Source of the DNA: Symsagittifera roscoffensis
Taxonomy: Eukaryota; Xenacoelomorpha; Acoela; Convolutidae
Reading direction: 5' to 3'
Assembly: GCF_963678635.1 (NCBI RefSeq)
Contig: NC_087069.1
Span: forward strand, 3,544,166-3,608,165
Length of the DNA: 64,000 nucleotides
How positions within the stretch are numbered: the first letter of the stretch is position 1; every line of letters starts with the position of its first letter. The notes under the pieces were generated by a model that saw only the letters and a program-made list of their open reading frames with translations, had not been told where the DNA came from and did no database searches. The position numbers were made by a program, and so were the translations under genes. This document shows positions 12,719-22,300 of this stretch, piece after piece.

Positions 12719-13435
12719 TCATTGTTTTTTCACAATCAAGTCTTTTGCAGTTGCACTAATTTTGGTTAGAAAATCAACTATAGAAAAAGCTGTTGTTCTA
12801 TGTGGGCTAAGTTTTGGTGGGCAATAAACACAGCAAATGAGAGAGGATATTTTTTCGAAATCAATTAGTCTCAATGTAATTTGTTCAATATTTGAGTGTA
12901 TCGGTACATGTTGATGTTTAGAGTTGTTTCTAATGGCAATTAAGACACCGCAATGTTTCGTCTGGTAATTTTTGGATGGTCGATCACATCTGTATATTTC
13001 GAATTCTGGTATGAAAAGAGTTTCGGATCTTACTACATCAGTCAGATCAGTCAGCCATTTTTCAGTTAGGCTTAAAATATCATGCTTATTTGAATGACAG
13101 GTTGCACTTGCTAAAAAAGTTCGCCGTGACATTTCTATCGTGAATTTTCCTGATTGAATGAGATCACGTCTTGTTTTAAGCATGTTGTTTTCAATTTCCT
13201 GTTCATCAGGTGTTAGCTCTTTGCTTATGAATATTTTGTGTTCGTAGCCTTTGAGCTTGCATAGAGAAAGAAAGATTCTTCGTTTCTCTAATGGCGCAGA
13301 GACTTTCAGAACTAACGGACGATTTTTATTTTCCGCGTATTTTCCGAGTCTTCTGAGATCCCTTAGTGGGCACTTGACGTCCATCACATCAAGAAGATGA
13401 ATCACTTTTTGCATATCTTCGTCCGCTCTTGACAT
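12719..13435 (-). pseudogene. LINE ORF1 C-terminus fused to endonuclease
   Basis: A 238-codon open frame. Residues 1-110 are the C-terminal ORF1 domain, with basic and hydrophobic segments like the RNA-binding part of LINE ORF1 proteins and a TPDEQEI segment. From about residue 115 it continues without a stop into the endonuclease (LSLTEKWLTD, CGVLIAIR, ICCVYCPP). In the array units about 170 bp separate ORF1 from the endonuclease start. Here a deletion near 13135 has removed that spacer and fused the frames. The frame is the same as 13502-13867 upstream, interrupted only by a TAA at 13502-13504. Confidence 0.75.
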
Positions 13436-13501
13436 GGCGTCTGTTGCCTCTGACTCGGGTATGCATCTTATGCGTATGCCATCGTATTCCTTTTGGAATG
13501 C

Positions 13502-13867
13502 TTACCCGTTTTTGGGTGTGAGTTTTTTCGCTTCTGGCGCAACTAATTTTTGTTGTTTTTCTGATTTGATTTCAATCATCGCTTCATTGAGTTCTTTGAT
13601 GCCTTCTTCGGTTGTTTGTATTTTTTGAGTGCTTTCATTCGCATGTTTACTATTAACAATTGCATCCTTCCGGTTTTTTCCCACACATCTGTTCCAAAAC
13701 AGAAGACCATTGTTGTTCAGTTGTTTCAATACGTTTATGGCATTTTCTTCCATGTCTGTACAGTTTATAGTCCTGTGCATACTTTCGCCACATGACACAC
13801 AGTCATATACTGCGTCTCTTTTGTTTATGGGTTTGGAGCATGCTTTGCATCTTTTGTAATTTTCCAT
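13502..13867 (-). pseudogene. LINE ORF1 N-terminus with zinc-finger motif
   Basis: A 121-codon frame starting with ATG at 13867. Residues 7-36 hold C-x2-C, C-x2-C, H and C ligands (CKAC, CVSC, H31, C36), like the PHD-type finger at the start of many LINE ORF1 proteins. Residues 75-110 are charged and likely coiled coil. It ends at a TAA, after which the same frame continues into an ORF1-like sequence (with GIRIRCIPESEATDAM) that joins the ORF at 13435. The LINE 5' end is therefore near 13870. Confidence 0.75.
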
Positions 13868-14089
13868 TTTAGAACTTATTTATTTAGGGCTGTTTGAATG
13901 AGTTTTTTCGGGGATATGTATTGTTGTGATTTACTATCGGGCTACCAGCTGGTAGCGGTATTTAGATGAGAGATCGAATCTCGCCTTGGAACCCGTGAGG
14001 AAATCCGAGAGCTTGAGATGACCTAAAGATAGAAAAATTAGCAAGTTTATAACAGTGGAACCCGTATTGGGGGTCCGAGAGCTATAAAC
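13868..14089. other. LINE 5' flank, no gene seen
   Basis: It contains two related stretches, GGAACCCGTGAGGAAATCCG near 13989 and GGAACCCGTATTGGGGGTCCG near 14056, both followed by AGAGCT. No coding frame is supported. Confidence 0.4.
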
Positions 14090-14556
14090 TTACTTAGAGA
14101 CGCTTGTAGGTTCCGCAATTGCACCACTGACTGCGGTGAAATACTTCCGGGTGCTTGTCTCGGGGTGTTTCAGAGCGTTGTTTTTCAGATTTGTTCGAAG
14201 ACTTCTCAGGGATTCTTGGGTTATGTGGTAGACCCAAGTATGTCCTATGGCCTCGCGCTGAATAACTTTGTCTACCTCGAGATGGCGATCTGTTATGTCG
14301 TTGGTCAATTCTTCTACTCGTTGGGGATGCCTAAGACGTATACCCTTTCGCACAGATGGGATAGTTGCTCAGCAAACTTTGCTAACTCTTTTCCACTGTC
14401 TTCGGGATCGCGTGCGGAGGGTTGAGTACCGTTGAAAGTGTCGTTTCCGTCAATAAAAAAACAGATTATTTCGTAGTGATCTTTCGTTGGTAAATGATTT
14501 TGTACGTGAAAGATCCTACCACCAGCAATTGAAAGAATGTTGAAGTTCGGGAACAC
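14090..14556 (-). pseudogene. Degenerate SGNH/GDSL-hydrolase-like relic
   Basis: Two overlapping minus-strand frames (14556-14314 and 14353-14090) make one collinear domain after a frameshift near 14330. The first frame has LSIAGGRI, then ICFFIDGNDT (GND, as in SGNH block III), then LAKFAEQL and VYVLGIPN. The second continues with a helix-rich segment (VEELTNDITDRHLEVDKVI). Order and spacing resemble SGNH-hydrolase-like domains found in some retroelements. It directly abuts the LTR element but is outside it. Family assignment is by motif only. Confidence 0.5.
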
Positions 14557-14648
14557 TAGTCTCTTCGCCTATGAGTCAGCAATCAATAAGTGTTTTGTCT
14601 TGGATGTTTTGAAGATGTGCGCTTTCATAACATACAGGGTCTTGTCTC

Positions 14649-15570
14649 TGTAACATTCGCCCGGAAGATACATATCGACGGATAACAAAACTAAGTCTTA
14701 AGACGACTGGCTAGCGTCTAAACAGAGCTTTGCATGTTTTTCACCGTCTCTACCAAGCCAGTACTTTTCGGTGGTCTTTCTTACATCAGGTCGACAAAAA
14801 CGTTACTGTTCTCCGGCTTCGACCAGAACGCTCAAATTAACTGAATTACATGCAAAATTAGTGAGCTCATGGCTGGGTCTCAGTATCCCCAGACCACGAG
14901 GTCACTCCTAAAAACAGGGCTACTACTTATTATATTACTATTGTTTTTGTTCAGTAGATAAAAACCATCATCTCCATCGAAGATGGATCAACCCTTTCCC
15001 CCACTCCTAGCTTCTCATCCTTATCAAAATGAATCCAGTTGTTAATTAAATTCAATTCAGGACATGACAAGAAGCTAAAAGTTTATATAAAAGGCTAAAA
15101 GTTCCAGTCCCGAAACCCTTCCGGATTCTTGAATCCAGTGAATCAAGCTCCTCAAGTTCAATTTCACGCCAATCCGGAAGGCTGGTTCTCACCCTTCACC
15201 GTTGTTGGCAACGGCCTTGCAACTATTGTAGCAGCACAATAGTTGCAACTTGGAACGTTCTCTGCTATTGTAGTTCGTTGTCGTTTTTCTTTAATCTCGA
15301 TTTTCGTTCTGTTCACAATCACAGATAAAGTTGTTCTGTTTTTCTTAGTTCTTTTTGCTAAAATGGCCGTTTCTGACGTTTCTCAGAAATGTTACGTCAT
15401 CACTTCGAAAATTTAAAATTTTAAAATACGGGAATATCCTGACCTTCACCGTTCTGCCAATCATCCGAATAACGTCATTAATCCTTCGAAATCATCAACT
15501 CGGAAGGCTTACTGCTAAAAATTCGAAGTCTGCATAAATTGCATTTTGGCCATTCTGGTCGAATGTCACA
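14649..15570 (-). repeat. 3' LTR of the giant element
   Basis: Direct repeat of 40066-40987 without indels. On the + strand it starts TGTAACATTCGCCCGGAAG and ends GAATGTCACA. It contains TATATAAAAG at 15084-15093 and an 11-bp inverted repeat CCTTCCGGATT / AATCCGGAAGG at 15117-15127 and 15171-15181. In the coding direction this is the downstream LTR. Confidence 0.95.
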
Positions 15571-15583
15571 TACTCCCCGGACA
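15571..15583 (-). promoter_or_regulatory. Polypurine tract candidate
   Basis: On the minus strand TGTCCGGGGAGTA directly precedes the 3' LTR start TGTGACA. A G-rich purine run in this position is the expected primer for plus-strand DNA synthesis in LTR elements. It is short (GGGGAG). The same TGTCCGGGGAG string recurs four times inside Pol. Confidence 0.6.
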
Positions 15584-16392
15584 GTCCGGTCAATGTCCTC
15601 ATTGAATCGCACAATGTTCGTAAAATGGTTACAGTGTCATCGAACAGAATTTACAAAATGCACGAAATTACCTTTATCTACGTCACATCGACTCACTGCA
15701 GAATATAAATGGCATCATACTACATCACTATAGCCTTCAAATTCTTTCATTAATCTGCACACTGAGGATATAACCTAAGATAAAACATATTTTCTGACTT
15801 CCAATGTCAATGTCCCGATTAAAACTTTTTCTCTTAGATTCAAAAGGTGTTGGCTTGCAGGACAGTCCTGCCAACCAACAAGCTAAAATTATCCTACTAT
15901 GCTCCTTCCCTTCGGAAATCTTGCTTGTTTATTGTCCTGAATATTAAAACCAAGAAACTTTGTGGTTAGAAAGAACAATGTAACAACCTCCCTCTTCAAG
16001 AGATTACTCAAGTCTTTCATGTCACCACAAAGTGATCAGTCTTCCTAAGTGATTAAAAACAATCATGCAGGCTGAAATATTTAAATATACTCTCCTCTTA
16101 AGCCTTTCTAAATAAATAATAAGTGAGTGTCTCTAAAGCCACTTCAACTAAAACCAAAATGCAAATTTATAAATGCAACAATTTCAAAACTCAACAAAAA
16201 GGTTTCAGTTTTCAATTACAACTTGGTTGCTTGGTTTCTCACTTGAGTTTTTCACACACATAAAACAATTCTGAGTTTTGACTTTTCTTCATCATTCCTT
16301 TGTTCTCCTCTTTTTTCGTCGTTTAGAAGTTCTAAAACTTCTAAATTCTTCTAATTTTCTTTCTTGCCGCCTCTTGTTTCCTCGACCATTCG
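15584..16392 (-). other. Noncoding region between ORF6 and the 3' LTR
   Basis: No coding frame is supported on the element strand. It contains two palindromes with a GGACAGTCC core: CCGGACAGTCCGG at 15578-15590 (overlapping the polypurine tract) and GCAGGACAGTCCTGC near 15857-15871. The same core occurs in the other intercistronic gap, at 25664-25672. Confidence 0.55.
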
Positions 16393-19299
16393 TCAATGCT
16401 CCATTTCCTCCTCCTGTGACACTGACTCCGCTCTTTCGGTTTCCGTGTCTTGTAGCACGTCATTGACTATCCTGACGCTGTTGGAAGCCGTCCTCCAACA
16501 CTTCTGCTCTTCCACCCTCTGTTTACAGCAAGGTAGGGGATCCACGTTTGATTCTCTGTTTCTACAGAAGCTGTTGTGGAGACACAACGTCACGTTTCTC
16601 TCCAAATCTTCTTTCAGCATCTCTGCCTTCTCATTTCCACTACGCTCGCTCGTCCTGGAAATTCTTTTCACAGCGGTGGTCACTGCATTCCGATGGGTCA
16701 CGAAAGCTCGCTTGAAAGCTCCTGCCCCAATGTCCAGCTGATATTCACTGTATACTCTGCCATGCTTCGACATATGCTTTTTCGCATACTCGTACAACCA
16801 TGCAGTCATGTTAGCTCTGAACCATGGCATCAATCGTTTTCTTGCCCATATCTTCTTCACTTCCATCGGAATGTTTAGAACTTTGCACATTGTCTCAAAA
16901 AGATCTAAATCTTTTAGACAATCTAATTTCTGCAATTGTTCTCTCGTCGGTGCCTCCTGTCTATTATTTTCTCTCACATGAGCTTCCAGCCATCGTATCG
17001 CCATCATAACTCCCACTATCACTATTGTTATGGGCTGTGATGAATCTGGTAAACCCATGGAGAGCAGCTCTCCAGAGTCCCAGATCAACACCAAATTACT
17101 ACGCTTGGGATACCACCAGGTCTGCAGCAAGCAGTGGCAAGGAAACTCGTCATGTGTCAACATGATACTCCTCCAATTGCGTTTTCCTGAAGCTTCCAGC
17201 AATGGTTCCACTTCCATCATCACTCGGTGGATTTCATCATTCTCGTCTACTGCATTGTAATCTGTGACAGTTGATCCTCTCTGTTTCTGTTTTTCAAAGT
17301 CACTGAAGTTCCCGCTCACATATCCCATGAACTTCTTTCCCAGTATTGACTCCAACTCCTCTTTGGTTCTCTCTGGGACTGCTGAGAACATCTTACATAG
17401 TAACTCGTAACATTTTTTTTCAGACATTCTCGCCAATCTCACGCACTTTGGCACTGAGAAAGCTTGATCCACGATCGTTCTTGTACTCTTCACGTCCACA
17501 GCCACGAAATGTACAGGGTATCTGCTCTTGCACATTGGAGCCAACGTTGAACCCACCAAATATCGTGCTCCTGATGGTCTACAATAAGTTTCGCTGTGTC
17601 TGATGTTCATCTCTGTTTCGATTGCTTCCCTCCATTTTCCTATATACTTCTGCTCAGTCTGCAGAACTCCTGGGAATACTTCTACGCTGATGGCTGTGAC
17701 CATCTCATGTTTCTGTTCTAGATTCAATAGTGACTCTAAAGAACCAAACATGCTGTAGAATCCTAGTGCTGTCACTAGATTCACATCGGTTCCTCCATGG
17801 CAATCTGCTATCAGTTCCGTTTCCGTTCTTGCTTTCATCACTACATTTCCAAACAATACTGTCAACTGCTTGTGTTGTTTCTCCAGGGTTTTCACACAGT
17901 CTAGACTTCCACAAACGTGACCCTCTAGTCCACAGACTTCCGCCAGACAGCTACCAGGTTTGACCCAGTCTTCTGGTCCCCAGCCAGGCAACTCCACTTT
18001 ATCTTCTCCGTTGCTCTTAGAGGCTGTTATCATCACATTATATATGATGTTGAGGTCACGCAGGTTACAGTCCGCATTCAGTTCCCTCTGTATGTCTTGT
18101 GTCGCCCGTAATATTGAGTCAGCGTTGGGATTAGGACACCATGATGGCTTCATCATTTCCCACACTGCCATCAAGCTCGTTCTCAGTAATTCATCTGAGA
18201 ATCCCAACCCAAATTCCACTCTCTTGTCGGATTTTGGTACTGAAGGTGCAGTCACCTCTTGTTCCAAGACCAATCCCAATTTGGCCTGTGGATTGTTAAC
18301 GCTCTTAGTCGTCACAATTCTGGACGTCCAGAATCTTAGTAACACCGCCTGCTCATAATCAAAGAAGCAATCGCGAATGTCTTCACTCAGGAAAGGATTG
18401 TATGCTATCCCTATAATCCCGGACACATAGCTATATGACTTCTTCTTGATCGGTCCACAGTATTCACTGGATTTCGGCAATGCTCCCATAGATTCTTTAG
18501 TGAGCCTCAACTCCTTGTTTGAGAATCTCCTGATCTCGTCTATCTTTTTCATGGGTTCCAATTCTTCAGGTTCTTTCATGTTCACCCTCATCGGTTTACT
18601 TTGCTGCATATCCAGCATTGCTAGTAAGAACGTGGCTTTCGTTCGCTCATCGCCTTCCTTCAACATTTTAACACAAGTGCTTAATGCAGGTACTGAAATC
18701 TGCTCTATCAGGAATCGAATGAAACAGAGAGCGTCTCTCCGCTTTGCACACGCTACTGCTGCTCCCTCCTGGACTATCAGATCCCTCAGATTCGTCATAA
18801 GGAAAACTTTTTCCTCCTTTGATCTCTTCCTTTCTTCTGAATCATATTCTTCGCGAGTCAGTCCCATCATGCACCAGGCGAGCCTGAGTTGTAATTCTGT
18901 CCTTACGTAAGGTACTGCCACGAGAGCATGTATCCTTGGCGTAGTCCTCATTTCTTCTTCGAAATACCTCAATACTACTGCTTTCCATGGAAGGCTCACT
19001 AACTGCTCGATCGTCTCCGCCTCTACGTCAGACGACGCCAAAGTTCCATACGCCTTCTGCTTGAGGGTGGGGCCTTGCAACATCATTTCCAGATAACCCT
19101 CCATGGCTTTTTCGTCTTCCAGGGCCATTACATACCCTCTAGCCGAGTTCCGGTATTCCAACATCTCCATGTATCCACCGGTGGGTTCATCTATCGACAC
19201 TGTCTCCGACACTGTTAGTCGGTTGTATTCCACTGGTGTCAGTTGTCCTGCAACACTTCCTTTTCCATGATTCATGGGAGATGGTTTGAAGTCCCTCAT
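16393..19299 (-). CDS. ORF6, 968-aa protein of unknown function
   Basis: This is the last ORF of the giant element, with a clear ATG at 19299 and a TGA at 16393-16395. I do not recognise the family. The N-terminal quarter is acidic and helical. The central part has hydrophobic blocks (SYVSGIIGIAYNPFL near residue 290; LVTALGFYSMFGSLESL near 515) and several cysteine-containing segments (VCGLEGHVCGSLDCVK near 460; CHGGTD near 505). A W-rich segment near 775-785 (CLLQTWWYP) is followed by hydrophobic ITIVIVGVMMAIRWL near 815, which could be a buried strand-helix or a weak membrane segment. The C-terminus is basic and then acidic. Its first 24 codons lie in one arm of the 72-bp hairpin shared with the end of ORF5. 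The long open frame argues for function in the element. Confidence 0.8.
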   Translation of the reverse strand: MRDFKPSPMNHGKGSVAGQLTPVEYNRLTVSETVSIDEPTGGYMEMLEYRNSARGYVMALEDEKAMEGYLEMMLQGPTLKQKAYGTLASSDVEAETIEQLVSLPWKAVVLRYFEEEMRTTPRIHALVAVPYVRTELQLRLAWCMMGLTREEYDSEERKRSKEEKVFLMTNLRDLIVQEGAAVACAKRRDALCFIRFLIEQISVPALSTCVKMLKEGDERTKATFLLAMLDMQQSKPMRVNMKEPEELEPMKKIDEIRRFSNKELRLTKESMGALPKSSEYCGPIKKKSYSYVSGIIGIAYNPFLSEDIRDCFFDYEQAVLLRFWTSRIVTTKSVNNPQAKLGLVLEQEVTAPSVPKSDKRVEFGLGFSDELLRTSLMAVWEMMKPSWCPNPNADSILRATQDIQRELNADCNLRDLNIIYNVMITASKSNGEDKVELPGWGPEDWVKPGSCLAEVCGLEGHVCGSLDCVKTLEKQHKQLTVLFGNVVMKARTETELIADCHGGTDVNLVTALGFYSMFGSLESLLNLEQKHEMVTAISVEVFPGVLQTEQKYIGKWREAIETEMNIRHSETYCRPSGARYLVGSTLAPMCKSRYPVHFVAVDVKSTRTIVDQAFSVPKCVRLARMSEKKCYELLCKMFSAVPERTKEELESILGKKFMGYVSGNFSDFEKQKQRGSTVTDYNAVDENDEIHRVMMEVEPLLEASGKRNWRSIMLTHDEFPCHCLLQTWWYPKRSNLVLIWDSGELLSMGLPDSSQPITIVIVGVMMAIRWLEAHVRENNRQEAPTREQLQKLDCLKDLDLFETMCKVLNIPMEVKKIWARKRLMPWFRANMTAWLYEYAKKHMSKHGRVYSEYQLDIGAGAFKRAFVTHRNAVTTAVKRISRTSERSGNEKAEMLKEDLERNVTLCLHNSFCRNRESNVDPLPCCKQRVEEQKCWRTASNSVRIVNDVLQDTETERAESVSQEEEMEH

Positions 19300-19385
19300 T
19301 TTACTCTCTCCACATGAGGGACTTCAAACCATCTCCCATGAATCATGGAAAAGGAAGTGTTGCAGGACAACTGACACCAGTGGAA
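19228..19385. repeat. Perfect 72-bp inverted repeat with 14-nt loop at the ORF5/ORF6 junction
   Basis: Left arm 19228-19299 and right arm 19314-19385 are exact reverse complements; the loop is 19300-19313. On the element strand the stem contains the end and stop of ORF5 on one side and the start codon and first codons of ORF6 on the other. The motif GGAAGTGTTGCAGGACAAC is repeated once more just outside the right arm (19354-19372 and 19382-19400). Confidence 0.95.
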
Positions 19386-22300
19386 GTGTTGCAGGACAAC
19401 TTAAAACAGTGACTGAGTATTTCCATTTCTAAAGTTGCTCCAGTCAGAGTGCGGTCACTCCTTTTGGATTTATAACCGGTTGACTTTATCCCTGCCATGA
19501 GAATGGGTGGCACCATCGCTATATCAGTTAATATTCTATCTGTTCCGGACAATTGATAATCACCCTGCCCCAAATCCATGACTTCTTCGACTCGCTTCCT
19601 TTTCGCTGAGTTACCAGCTTTCATCGATATTTCTGAATCCACTTTCGTCTTTCCAATTCTCCTCGGCATCACTCTGCTGCCTAACTTCATTTTCATCGCA
19701 TTGATTTTATCAATCACCATTTTCGATCGCATCGTTCCTCTCCTGGTCCTTGACAGGTACACCACCTCTCCTTCATTGTCCTGCGGTGTCATCTTGATGG
19801 GAGAATTCGCTTCACTCTCATCAGTGGCTGAGTCGATCAATAACTCACTCAGTCTCCCTTCACACTCATCAAGTTTGTCAAGTACTTCTCTCATCAAGGA
19901 TTGATTGAGACCTGTTTTGAGAATGGACTGGGTCCCATAGCTCTGAATCACATTCCAGACTTCTTCCATGAACGCCACTCTGTCCAGCTTACATCCCGTC
20001 CTACTCTCGTGGTCTCGGTGATGTACTTCCCATTCTTCTTCGGGCAGCGTTCCCAAGAAAGGTACTCTGGCTGAGGCCTCTATTCTTCTCCTTCGAGGTG
20101 ATTCCATGAGGATTCTCTGGTCGTTATTTCTTGAATTGCCAGGAGAGCTGCTCTCCGGCAAATTCCGTTTCATTTCCATAAAGGCTGACGGAGGCTCCAG
20201 TGTTGAGGTGCCTTCATCCGCTGGCTCAGTTGCTTCCAACGTATCCGCATTGTTTTCAAGATCACTGAAGATGTTAAAATCCAGGCTGGATGCTCCTCCT
20301 GTCGATGCCCTGTCGTCTTGCCCACCAGCTTGATCTTGTTGCATGGGTTCTTCAGTCTGACGGCTTCCACCCTGTCCGTCATCTCCTTCTGACTTATCCT
20401 TATTCGAGTTCGATGGTCCTTGTTCGTCATTGTCGGCTTCTTCATGGAATCTCGGTATGAGCAATGTACCGGCCGATTTATCTTCCTCTTCTCCATGGAC
20501 CACTTTGATTTCTTCGCAGCCGAAGGGTGCTAGGAAAGTTCTCGTCTGCAATACTCCTCCAACTTTCATCTCCTTCCTCACACTGGTCAGGATCAATGAG
20601 GCTTCAGGCAATTCTGTCCTGCCTCTCATTCTCATCGGAGCTAAGCCTAGTCCTTTCCATTCCTCATCAAATCTTCCAGGCTTGGGAGTAGCGGCGTTGC
20701 TTATTCGCCTTCTCGTCGCTTGATCCGTGTATGCAAATCGTGTGTACTGCAACACGGCGGCATTCCTCCCTACGAAGTATGGATCCATCGTTCCCATGAA
20801 ATTCCCTACTCTCCTTTCATTGGTTTCGAATGCTCTCAATCTAGGAGTTTGTACTACGGAGACTGCTCCGAGCAGCATCCTTCTTATCAGAGGGAATTCA
20901 GGGATTGCCTCCGGTAGCTTCTTGTAATCGCCCCAGTCCTTCGTCTCTTCTCTCACTTTGTGATAGGCTGCTGTGAGACGAGGCACTCTGGTCATTTCAC
21001 CATTCGTTTTGTCATAGGGCCTCAGATTCCAAAGCTTTGGAAACACCTCGATGTGCCCTCTTTCTACTTCTCCCATGCGCTCACAGAAGTGATCGTCAAA
21101 ATTGATGACTGTCATCTCTGGCTCCGATATTTTCGCAAATAACAGATCTTCACTCATGAGCTCTCGCAATGCGTGCTGCTCGCACCAGTTCAGTGTACTA
21201 CCGTCCACTGCCGATATGAGGTTCAGGTGCAACACCGACCTCCTATATGCTTCCACTTTAACGTCAGGGAACGCAAAGGTGACTGCTGGTCCATAGATCA
21301 CTGTCACGAACTCCGTGACTCCTCTGATCAGCGCCAAGGGATCGATTCTCATAGCTAAGCTCAAATCTGTTAACAGCGGCATGCCTCCAACATGTCGTCT
21401 AACATCTTCCTCTCTTTCAATTGTCTCGTCTTCTCCGGTTCCAAAGCGATTCTGCTGCAAGAGATACTGGATAAGAGTGTGTCTCAGGTCTCTTATTTTG
21501 TTCCACGAGTCTGTGGATTTCTTCATATCCAAATTCCTCACTCTCTCTTTCATTTGCTCTGGACAACGTGCCAGTTTCATCAGTCCTCCCAAGTTTCCGT
21601 GGGTTATTGCGATCAGTGTCAGAAGTCCATCTAGTCGCAGGTTCTGTATTCCATCCGTAAGCAGTATCGCCGGTCCTTTTACAAAACTCTCCGCTCCGAA
21701 CGTCACGAACAAGGCTATTAATTCCACTATCGATACTTTCACTACTGCTTGGAGGAATTCCTTTATCAAATAGTGCGAGACTTTCGGGTAAACTTTTGCC
21801 AAGAAGGACGCGGTCCATCCGGCTCCCAACCCTTCTAGCATGCTGTCTGTCCTTTCAAATCCCTCCTGTCCCTTCACTTCCTGGGTCCAGAAGGTTTCCA
21901 GAGTAATCTGACACATTCTGTTCACGAACTCAGCTGTCTTTTCTCCGGCATTTTCCGCCAGGTTCACCTCCTTCAACAAGTAGGCGTGTATCTTAGTGAT
22001 CATTACTGGGCCTTGCTGAAAAGCATCTGCACCCAATGCCGCTACTCTCGGATTCAGGTGTAGCCACTGGTTTGCTTCCGGCTTGGTTCTCAGCACCATC
22101 GCTTCCAGATGAGCTCTCGTCTCCAGTGAATTCTTTCTTCTCGTGTCTTCACTCGCCACTTCCATTGCTCGGAACCACAAGTCGTTGGACATCGCCGTGA
22201 TCACTCGATGGTCGTCATCTATTCCTGGTTTCAGTTTGAGTTGCCGACTGAAGTTGGACAGTTCCAACCCCAGCACTTCGTCCAACACCAACATGTGTAG

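Larger units (their letters stand above)
2780..13372. repeat. Chimeric tandem array: Rab18 5' exons joined to LINE endonuclease/ORF1
   Basis: Five head-to-tail units start at the same CTTGACTTCTCTGAGG junction at 2780, 4963, 7146, 9311 and 11329. The first two periods are exactly 2,183 bp, the next are about 2,165 and 2,018 bp, and the last unit ends where native LINE ORF1 resumes at 13373. Each unit is about 1 kb of Rab18 upstream DNA plus exons 1-3 (+ strand), followed by about 1.2 kb of LINE endonuclease/ORF1 (minus strand). Units 1-3 differ at only scattered positions. The parental Rab18 sequence is at 41247-42287. The junction lies at a short CTTGAC shared by LINE ORF1 (13373) and the Rab18 upstream region, which suggests microhomology-mediated joining before amplification. 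Confidence 0.9.

Noticed and set aside
13937-13985. tRNA-like word GAGATCGAATCTCGCC with an upstream CAGCTGGTAGCGG
   Set aside because: Box order and spacing do not fit a tRNA; probably chance or part of the LINE 5' region.
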